A DNA stretch of 6,936 nt, taken from the NCBI GenBank assembly GCA_018266965.1, contig JAFDZJ010000346.1:1-6936 (forward strand). The letters are read 5' to 3'. Below, piece by piece: positions 1 through 6,114 of the stretch. The notes under the pieces were generated by a model. It was not told where the DNA came from. It made no database searches and saw only the letters and a program-made list of their open reading frames with translations. The stretch comes from Bacteroidota bacterium. Its GTDB lineage: Bacteria > Bacteroidota > Bacteroidia > Flavobacteriales > Weeksellaceae. The position numbers were made by a program, and so were the translations under genes. Numbering within the stretch: position 1 is the first letter of the stretch; each line of letters starts with the position of its first letter.

Positions 1-2
1 GT

Positions 3-950
3 TTTGCAGGAGTTATGAGTGCCATATCCGGAGTGTTTTTTGCCTATATAGGTTTTGATGCACTAAGTGTATTAGCAGAAGAAACCAAAGACCCACAAAA
101 AAACTTACCACGAGGAATGATTATTTCACTTGTGCTTTGTACAGCAATATATATAGTATTGGTATTGGTACTAACCGGAATGGTAGATTATAGAAAGTTT
201 GATGGAATTGGCGATCCTTTGGCTTTTATATTTGAGAAATCCAACGCCAATATTGCTTGGATGGAACTTGTTGTATCTTTTGTAGCAGTAGTTGCCATAA
301 CAACTGTATTATTGGTATTCCAAATGGGACAACCAAGGATTTGGTATGCAATGAGTAGAGATGGACTGTTGCCAAAAAAATTCCAAACCATTCACCCTAC
401 CTACAAAACGCCATCTTTTGCAACTATTATCACGGGGTTAGTTGTAGGAATCCCTATCCTATTCACGGATAAATCTTTCATTTTGGATTTCACAAGTATT
501 GGGACTATTTTTGCATTTGTACTTGTCTGTGGAGGTGTATTGATGTTGCCTAGAAAAGAAAAATTAAAAGGCAGATTCCATCTACCCTACATCAATGGAA
601 AAATAATTTTTCCTATTGTTTTTTTAGGAGGTTTATTGGGTTTTTATCTTTGGCAGCCTTCATTTTTTCATTCGTTATTGGATTGGCAAGATTTGGAATT
701 GAGAGAATTTAGAATATCAATGACTGTTTTTATTATTATAAATTTCATTCTTTGCATACTAGCTTTTGTAAAAAATCTATCCTTAATACCACTAGTTGGG
801 TTAAGCTCGTGTCTTTATCTATTAACCGGGATGACTCATAACAATTGGTTTTGGTTCGGATTGTGGTTCATCATAGGATTGGGGATATATTTCGCTTATG
901 GACAAAAGCATAGTGTACTATCAAAGAAAACAAGCCAAACTACTGATTAA
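3..950 (+). CDS. APC-family amino acid permease, C-terminal part (5' end outside window)
   Basis: This is the C-terminal portion of an inner-membrane amino acid transporter of the APC superfamily (cationic amino acid transporter/YfnA-like group), which would import amino acids by proton-coupled or exchange transport. The frame is open to the left edge (residues F-A-G-V precede the first ATG at 15), so that ATG is internal and the true start lies upstream. Visible family hallmarks are the segment FFAYIGFDALSVLAEETKDP near 48-107, where these permeases carry 'FFAYIGFDA...AEE.KNP', and GQPRIWYAMSRDGLLP at 327-374, a conserved loop of the group. Several long hydrophobic stretches follow, consistent with the later membrane helices, and the protein ends with a short polar tail. 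The N-terminal helices that hold much of the substrate site are missing from the window, so the substrate cannot be told. putP follows in the same direction after 100 bases, so co-transcription is possible. Confidence 0.9.
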   Translation, partial: FAGVMSAISGVFFAYIGFDALSVLAEETKDPQKNLPRGMIISLVLCTAIYIVLVLVLTGMVDYRKFDGIGDPLAFIFEKSNANIAWMELVVSFVAVVAITTVLLVFQMGQPRIWYAMSRDGLLPKKFQTIHPTYKTPSFATIITGLVVGIPILFTDKSFILDFTSIGTIFAFVLVCGGVLMLPRKEKLKGRFHLPYINGKIIFPIVFLGGLLGFYLWQPSFFHSLLDWQDLELREFRISMTVFIIINFILCILAFVKNLSLIPLVGLSSCLYLLTGMTHNNWFWFGLWFIIGLGIYFAYGQKHSVLSKKTSQTTD

Positions 951-1036
951 AAACTCATTTAATTTAAAAAAAAATCAACTAATCTTGAATCCATATTTTT
1001 TTATTTGGAATTAAATTATTGATTTGTCTGTACAAA

Positions 1037-1040
1037 TAAA
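1037..1040 (+). promoter_or_regulatory. TAAA motif, possible flavobacterial ribosome-binding element of putP
   Basis: A TAAA tetramer lies 10 bases before the ATG at 1051, inside an A-rich stretch with no Shine-Dalgarno motif. TAAA elements just upstream of the start codon have been described as translation signals in Flavobacterium. It supports the ATG at 1051 over the in-frame TTG at 1024. Tetramers like this are common in such A/T-rich DNA, so the call is weak. Confidence 0.3.
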
Positions 1041-1050
1041 CCTACAAGCA

Positions 1051-2550
1051 ATGAAAATTTTTGAAGCAATATCAATTGGGATATACATGTTATTAATGTT
1101 AGGAATAGGGATATATTCCTACAAAAAATCTACTGCCAACTCCGAAGAATTTTTGATAGGTGGCAGAAAACTAGGTGCTGCTGTTACTGCTTTATCCGCA
1201 GGTGCTGCTGATATGAGTGGTTGGCTGTTGATGGGTTTGCCAGGAGCAATGTATTTCAATGGACTTTCCAGTGCTTGGATTGCGATAGGACTTACCATAG
1301 GTGCATTTCTAAATTATGTTTTGGTAGCTCCTAGGTTAAGAATTTATACTGAAATAGCACAAAATGCCATTACGCTTCCAGTATTTTTTGAGAATCGATA
1401 CAAAGACAAAAAACACATTTTGAAACTAGTATCTTCAATTATCATTTTGGTATTTTTCACTTTATATACTTCTGCTGGTATGGTTTCTGGAGGCAAATTA
1501 TTTCAATCTGCCTTTGGTTTGGATTACCTCACAGGTGTATTTGCAACAGGATTGGTTGTTGTAGCTTATACCTTTTTGGGAGGTTTTTTGGCGGTAAGTC
1601 TTACAGATTTTGTACAAGGAACTATTATGGTTTTGGCATTGGTAATTGTCCCATCGGTGGTAATATATGACATTGGAGGGTTGGGCGAAAGCATCTCCAT
1701 CATCAACAACAAAGGAGAAAAATATTTGGACTTATTCCAAGGGACTTCTTTTATAGGAGTTGTATCATTATTGGCTTGGGGATTGGGTTATTTTGGACAA
1801 CCACATATTTTGGTAAGATTCATGGCAATAGATCAGCCAAAAGATTTGAAAAAAGCAAGAAATATTGGTATTAGTTGGATGATACTTACCGTTTCTGGTG
1901 CATTAATTGTCGGATTATTAGGGATTGCTTATTTGCAAAAATTCGATTTGGAAACTATGCTCAAATTCGATCAAAACAATAGAGAAGCAGAAACTATTTT
2001 TATCTATTTTTCTCGTGCATTGTTCCACCCACTCATCAGTGGATTTTTATTATCTGCAATTTTGGCAGCGGTTATGAGTACAATTTCTTCTCAATTATTA
2101 GTTACTTCCAGCTCTTTGACCGAAGATATCTACAAATCATTTATCAACAAAAAAGCAGACTCCAAAAAAATGCTTTTGGCAAGTAGAATATCGGTATTAG
2201 TAGTAGCTGCTGTTGCAATACTATTGTCGCTCGAACCAAGAGATAGTATCCTCAATTTGGTAGGCAATGCTTGGGCAGGATTTGGTGCCGCTTTTGGACC
2301 GCTCATTTTACTCTCTTTACTTTACAAAAAATCTACTTTCCAAGGTGCATTATCCGGAATGATTGTTGGGGGAATTACTGTATTGGCTTGGGTGTATATC
2401 AAGCATCCTTACAAGGATTGTTATGAATTGATACCTGGTTTTATACTTTCATTCCTTACCAACTGGGTTGTTTCAAGGCTTACCTACAGACACAATCCTA
2501 TTATAGAGAAAGAATTTGAAACTGTTACCCAACTCAACAACGATTTGTAG
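1051..2550 (+). CDS. putP: Sodium/proline symporter PutP
   Basis: This is a secondary transporter of the solute:sodium symporter family that couples L-proline uptake to sodium entry across the inner membrane. The 499-residue product matches E. coli PutP (about 502 residues) from end to end as I remember that sequence. The signature TALSAGAADMSGWLLMGLPG covers residues 46-65. It contains equivalents of the E. coli sodium/proline-site residues: A52, D54, M55, S56, G57 and W58 (E. coli A53, D55, M56, S57, G58, W59). The second sodium-site motif, LSAILAAVMST, places A340, S343 and T344 at E. coli A337, S340 and T341. GWGLGYFGQPHILVRFMA and NAWAGFGAAFGP are further PutP hallmarks. About 13 hydrophobic segments are expected. 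I chose the ATG at 1051 because the protein then begins just before the first helix, as in E. coli; an in-frame TTG at 1024 would add nine residues. No proline dehydrogenase gene is present nearby, so a catabolic link cannot be shown. Confidence 0.95.
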   Translation: MKIFEAISIGIYMLLMLGIGIYSYKKSTANSEEFLIGGRKLGAAVTALSAGAADMSGWLLMGLPGAMYFNGLSSAWIAIGLTIGAFLNYVLVAPRLRIYTEIAQNAITLPVFFENRYKDKKHILKLVSSIIILVFFTLYTSAGMVSGGKLFQSAFGLDYLTGVFATGLVVVAYTFLGGFLAVSLTDFVQGTIMVLALVIVPSVVIYDIGGLGESISIINNKGEKYLDLFQGTSFIGVVSLLAWGLGYFGQPHILVRFMAIDQPKDLKKARNIGISWMILTVSGALIVGLLGIAYLQKFDLETMLKFDQNNREAETIFIYFSRALFHPLISGFLLSAILAAVMSTISSQLLVTSSSLTEDIYKSFINKKADSKKMLLASRISVLVVAAVAILLSLEPRDSILNLVGNAWAGFGAAFGPLILLSLLYKKSTFQGALSGMIVGGITVLAWVYIKHPYKDCYELIPGFILSFLTNWVVSRLTYRHNPIIEKEFETVTQLNNDL

Positions 2551-2559
2551 CTTTAAAAT

Positions 2560-2596
2560 AAAAACCTTGCTAACAAACTGTTAACAAGGTTTTTTT
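2560..2596. terminator. Bidirectional rho-independent terminator between putP and secA
   Basis: The arms at 2560-2575 and 2579-2594 are 16 bases each and complementary except for one C/A mismatch (2570 with 2584), around a 3-base AAC loop. The top strand runs into a T tract (2590-2596). The bottom strand also runs into a T tract, because the left arm starts with AAAAA. It begins 10 bases after the putP stop and ends 22 bases from the secA stop, so it can serve both convergent genes. Confidence 0.92.
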
Positions 2597-2617
2597 ATTA
2601 TTCAATCTTAAAAAAAA

Positions 2618-5600
2618 TTAAGCTGGGATTTCTCCTTTGTACAAGAATGAGATAGTTTCTTTATTTACTTTTTCCATCATTTCAGTAAAAAGATAGAAAG
2701 ATTCTTGTTTGTAAATTACCAAAGGATCTTTTTGTTCGTACACAGCACCTTGGGAAGATCTTCTAAGGTCGTCCATTTCTCTAAGATGTTGTTTCCAATT
2801 GTCATCGATAATGGCTAGTGTAATATTCTTTTCAAAATCGTTGATAAGGCTTTCGCAATGGGTATCATAAGCTTCTTTCAGGTCTGCAACTATGGTCATA
2901 GAACGATGTCCATCTGTAAAAGGAACTTGTATCATTTTGAACATATTTCCTTGGTTTTGGTAAACATTTTCGATAATCGGGAATGCTTTCTCTTTTAGTA
3001 GATTTAGCTTTTGTTGATAATCTTGTTCTGCTGCTTGGAAAACAGTTTGTGTTAATTCTTCTACTGTTTTATTTTTGAAATCAGATTCGGATACAGGAGA
3101 TCCCATTGTAAAGTTTTTGATAACTTCATATTCAAAATCTTTGTAATCTCCTTCCAATTTTGTTTTATTAACAACAGCATGAGCCACATCAAAAATCATG
3201 TTTTTGATATCATATTTCAGGTGGTCTCCAAAGAGTGCATTTTTTCTTTTTTTGTAGATAACATCTCTTTGTTTATTCATAACATCATCGTATTCCAATA
3301 ATCTTTTTCGGATACCAAAGTTGTTTTCCTCTACTTTTTTCTGAGCTCTCTCTATGGATTTGGAAATCATGGAATGTTGGATAACTTCACCTTCTTTGTG
3401 TCCCATTTTGTCCATCATTTTGGCAATTCTTTCGGAGCCGAACAATCTCATAAGATTGTCTTCCAAAGACACATAGAATTGAGAGCTTCCTGGATCCCCT
3501 TGTCTTCCGGCACGACCTCTGAGCTGTCTATCAACCCTTCTGGAATCGTGTCTTTCGGTTCCTACAATAGCTAGACCTCCTGCTTCTTTTACTTCTTTGC
3601 TCAATTTGATGTCGGTACCTCTACCAGCCATATTGGTTGCAATAGTTACCACTCCTGCTCTACCTGCTTCCGCAACAATTTCCGCTTCTTTTTTGTGCAT
3701 TTTTGCATTGAGGACTTGGTGAGGTATTTTTCTCAATTGCAATGCTTTGGAAAGTAGTTGAGAAATTTCTACCGATGTTGTTCCTACCAATACAGGTCTT
3801 CCTTGTGAGGTAAGATTTTCTATCTCTTCGATTACCGCATTGTATTTTTCTCTATTAGTTTTGAAAACCAAATCGTGCTTGTCATGTCTTAAAATTGAGC
3901 GATTTGTAGGGATAACCACCACATCTAATTTGTAGATTTGCCAAAATTCTCCAGCTTCGGTTTCTGCTGTACCTGTCATACCTGCCAACTTGTTGTACAT
4001 ACGGAAATAATTTTGCAAAGTGATAGTTGCAAAAGTTTGGGTAGCAGCTTCTATCTTTACATTTTCTTTGGCTTCAATTGCTTGGTGCAATCCATCGGAA
4101 TATCTTCTACCTTCCATGATACGGCCGGTTTGTTCGTCCACAATTTTCACCTCGCCATCCATAACTACATATTCGTCATCTTTTTCGAATAATGTATAGG
4201 CTTTCAGCAATTGGTTCATGGTATGTACCCTTTCGGACTTGTTAGCAAAATCGGAGAATAATTTTTCTTTTTGTTCAAATTCTTCTTCCTTGGATAGATT
4301 TTTGGCTTCCAATTCTGCAATTTCAGTTCCTATATCTTGTAGCACAAAGAAATCTTTATCTTCATACCCTTGAGACATATATTCCACACCTTTGTCGGTA
4401 AGGTCAATTTGATTATTTTTTTCATCAATTACAAAATATAGATCTTTGTCCACCTTTGGCATATCTCTATTATTGTCTTGCATATATTGAGCTTCTACTT
4501 TTTGTAGCAAAGCTCTATTTCCTGTTTCGGAAAGAAATTTGATAATATTTTTACTTTTCGGAAGACCTCTGTATGCTTGTAATAATTTGAAACCACCATC
4601 TTTGGTATTACCTTGTGCGATAAGTTTTTTAGCTTCTGTAAAGATATGTGTTACAGTTTGCTTTTGTACTGCAACAATCCTATCCACAGAAGGTTTCAGG
4701 GTGTCAAACTCTTGTCTATCCCCTTGTGGAACTGGACCGGAAATAATCAGTGGAGTCCTAGCATCGTCCACCAAAACAGAATCCACCTCATCTACAATTG
4801 CAAAATTCAATTCTTTTTGTACCAATTCTCCTGGATCAGTTACCATGTTATCTCTAAGATAATCAAAACCAAATTCGTTATTAGTACCATAAGTAATATC
4901 CGAATTATAAGCAGTTCTTCTAGCATCGGAGTTAGGTTGGTGGTGATCGATACAATCGATTGTCAAACCATGAAATTGGTACAAAGGACCCATCCAAGCG
5001 GAGTCTCTTTTCGCCAAATAATCATTTACAGTTACCACATGAACCCCTCTTCCAGGCAAAGCATTAAGATAGATAGGCAAAGTACCTACTAGGGTTTTAC
5101 CTTCTCCGGTTGCCATTTCTGCAATTTTTCCGGAATGTAATACTACACCACCAATAAATTGAACATCGTAGTGTATCATATCCCAAACTACTTCGGTACC
5201 ATGGGCATTCCAAGAGTTTTTCCAAATAGCATTATCGCCTTGTATTTCTACAAAATCTTTGGTTTCGGCAAGTTGTTTGTCAAATTCCGTAGCTGTAACA
5301 GTAATACTTCCGTTTTCTGCCCATCTTTTTGCAGTTTCTTTAATAAGAGCAAAAGCTTCTGGTAGAATTTGGTTGAGGACAGCCTCTTCCAATTCGTAAG
5401 CTTCTTTTTTCAAAACTTCTATATTACCGAATAATGCTTCTTTTTCGTCCACATTATTGGAGTTTTTTATTTGTTCTTTAATTGCAGAAATTTTCTCTGT
5501 AACTTGTTCAGAAGCTGCTTTTATTTTTGTTTTAAATTCCGCAGTTTTCTCTCTCAAACCATTGTCGGACAATTGTTGGATTGTAGGTTCTACAGCTTTT

Positions 5601-5689
5601 ATTTTAGCGACAACTTTTTTTACTTCTTTCAGGTCATTGGCGTTTTTGTCGCCAAGGAAACCTTTCAGAACTTTATTTAAAAAATTCAT
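2618..5689 (-). CDS. secA: Preprotein translocase ATPase subunit SecA
   Basis: SecA is the essential ATPase motor that pushes unfolded preproteins through the SecYEG channel, acting at the cytoplasmic membrane. The product is 1023 residues. Motifs in order: Walker A MATGEGKT at 192-199 (K198); Walker B DEVD at 300-303, followed by DDARTPLIISG; VDEQTGRIMEGRRYSDGLHQ at 517-536; LAGMTGTAETEAGEF at 568-582; ATNMAGRGTDI at 684-694; arginine-finger motif GTERHDSRRVDRQLRGRAGR at 710-729; helical scaffold NFGIRKRLLEYDDVMNKQR at 790-808; and DNWKQHL at 963-969. I chose the ATG at 5689, giving MNFLNKVLKGFLGDK, the usual SecA start; a start at 5707 would add six uncharacteristic residues. Compared with E. 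coli SecA (901 residues), about 90 extra residues precede Walker A and about 65 follow Walker B, as is usual in Bacteroidota. It ends at GEIPA right after the last conserved helical region, without the cysteine-rich zinc-binding tail. The DUF2795 gene lies upstream on the same strand, with a hairpin between them. Confidence 0.98.
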   Translation of the reverse strand: MNFLNKVLKGFLGDKNANDLKEVKKVVAKIKAVEPTIQQLSDNGLREKTAEFKTKIKAASEQVTEKISAIKEQIKNSNNVDEKEALFGNIEVLKKEAYELEEAVLNQILPEAFALIKETAKRWAENGSITVTATEFDKQLAETKDFVEIQGDNAIWKNSWNAHGTEVVWDMIHYDVQFIGGVVLHSGKIAEMATGEGKTLVGTLPIYLNALPGRGVHVVTVNDYLAKRDSAWMGPLYQFHGLTIDCIDHHQPNSDARRTAYNSDITYGTNNEFGFDYLRDNMVTDPGELVQKELNFAIVDEVDSVLVDDARTPLIISGPVPQGDRQEFDTLKPSVDRIVAVQKQTVTHIFTEAKKLIAQGNTKDGGFKLLQAYRGLPKSKNIIKFLSETGNRALLQKVEAQYMQDNNRDMPKVDKDLYFVIDEKNNQIDLTDKGVEYMSQGYEDKDFFVLQDIGTEIAELEAKNLSKEEEFEQKEKLFSDFANKSERVHTMNQLLKAYTLFEKDDEYVVMDGEVKIVDEQTGRIMEGRRYSDGLHQAIEAKENVKIEAATQTFATITLQNYFRMYNKLAGMTGTAETEAGEFWQIYKLDVVVIPTNRSILRHDKHDLVFKTNREKYNAVIEEIENLTSQGRPVLVGTTSVEISQLLSKALQLRKIPHQVLNAKMHKKEAEIVAEAGRAGVVTIATNMAGRGTDIKLSKEVKEAGGLAIVGTERHDSRRVDRQLRGRAGRQGDPGSSQFYVSLEDNLMRLFGSERIAKMMDKMGHKEGEVIQHSMISKSIERAQKKVEENNFGIRKRLLEYDDVMNKQRDVIYKKRKNALFGDHLKYDIKNMIFDVAHAVVNKTKLEGDYKDFEYEVIKNFTMGSPVSESDFKNKTVEELTQTVFQAAEQDYQQKLNLLKEKAFPIIENVYQNQGNMFKMIQVPFTDGHRSMTIVADLKEAYDTHCESLINDFEKNITLAIIDDNWKQHLREMDDLRRSSQGAVYEQKDPLVIYKQESFYLFTEMMEKVNKETISFLYKGEIPA

Positions 5690-5739
5690 TGATTTAGTTT
5701 TTCGCAATTAGTCCACGCTAACCGCATTAATATTAATAT

Positions 5740-5770
5740 AAAATAGCCCATTACTTTTTGTAATTGGCTA
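5740..5770 (-). terminator. Hairpin after the DUF2795 gene, probable terminator or attenuator before secA
   Basis: The arms at 5744-5754 and 5760-5770 are 11 bases each, complementary at 10 positions, with a 5-base loop. On the minus strand the stem starts 8 bases after the DUF2795 stop and is followed by TTTT, then A/T-rich sequence. This fits an intrinsic terminator of modest strength. The T run is short and interrupted, so read-through into secA is plausible. The opposite strand also has a T run (5774-5780), but no plus-strand gene ends here. Confidence 0.65.
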
Positions 5771-5778
5771 GATATTTT

Positions 5779-6000
5779 TTAGTACTCGTCCTCGTTCCAG
5801 AGAAAATCTTCATCCGTAGGATAATCGCTCCACACTTCCTCTATGCTTTCATAGATTTCCCCTTCGTCCTCTATTGCTTGTAGGTTTTCTACAACCTCCA
5901 TAGGTGCTCCGGTTCGGATGGCGTAATCAATAAGTTCTGCCTTTGTCATAGGCCAAGGTGCGTCGCTCAAATATGATGCTAATTCTAGTGTCCAATACAT
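5779..6000 (-). CDS. DUF2795 domain-containing small acidic protein
   Basis: The 73-residue product is of unknown function. From memory of the family it is a DUF2795 protein of the type conserved in Flavobacteriia, recognised by the start MYWTLELASYLSDAPWP, the central ELIDYAIRTGAPMEVVENLQ and the acidic end. There is no signal peptide or membrane segment, so it is probably cytosolic. It carries 20 Asp/Glu against only two Lys/Arg, with the acidic residues concentrated in the last 30 residues, which end DEDFLWNEDEY. I chose the ATG at 6000: a longer frame could begin at 6045, but that codon lies in the -33 promoter element, so the transcript should start downstream of it. It follows the epimerase gene after a 114-base gap and precedes secA on the same strand. 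The identification is by recognition of the sequence; no role can be assigned. Confidence 0.88.
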   Translation of the reverse strand: MYWTLELASYLSDAPWPMTKAELIDYAIRTGAPMEVVENLQAIEDEGEIYESIEEVWSDYPTDEDFLWNEDEY

Positions 6001-6016
6001 AAAATTAATTTTTTTG

Positions 6017-6046
6017 CAAAAGTATAAAAATAGGTTAATAAACAAA
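6017..6046 (-). promoter_or_regulatory. Bacteroidota-type promoter (TTTG -33, TACTTTTG -7) of the DUF2795 gene
   Basis: Read on the minus strand, TTTG (6043-6046), an 18-base spacer and TACTTTTG (6017-6024) match the known Bacteroidota housekeeping promoter consensus TTTG/TAnnTTTG at every defined position. Transcription would start near 6010-6013, giving a leader of about 10-13 A/T-rich bases before the ATG at 6000, with no Shine-Dalgarno motif. It may also supply secA transcripts by read-through. Confidence 0.75.
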
Positions 6047-6114
6047 GTTTTTTCTTATTGATTTTTAATAGGTTGCTTTTACTATTATTAATCGTTGTGA
6101 TAAAAAACTTGCAA

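Noticed and set aside
188..391. Minus-strand frame of 67 residues inside the APC permease
   Set aside because: It is antisense to conserved permease motifs and has no features of its own.
982..1013. Possible hairpin between the APC permease and putP
   Set aside because: Only about six pairs with a bulge around an 11-base T-rich loop can form and no T tract follows, so it is not a credible terminator.
2618..2650. Possible frameshift removing the SecA zinc-binding tail
   Set aside because: No cysteine-rich CxCxSG coding is present in any frame between the secA stop and the terminator or beyond it into putP, so the short C-terminus is not an obvious sequencing or frameshift artefact.
4613..5092. 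Open frame of 159 residues on the plus strand inside secA
   Set aside because: It lies entirely antisense to conserved secA coding sequence, has no recognisable domain, and is rich in Ile/Ser/Cys as expected from reverse-complemented coding in low-GC DNA. The same applies to the other plus-strand frames within secA (3374-3574, 3938-4192, 4539-4862, 5159-5365, 5457-5711).
5705..5766. Alternative pairing of CAATTA (5705-5710) with TAATTG (5761-5766) that could compete with the hairpin before secA
   Set aside because: Six A/T-rich pairs over a 50-base loop are too weak and too likely by chance to claim a riboswitch-like switch.
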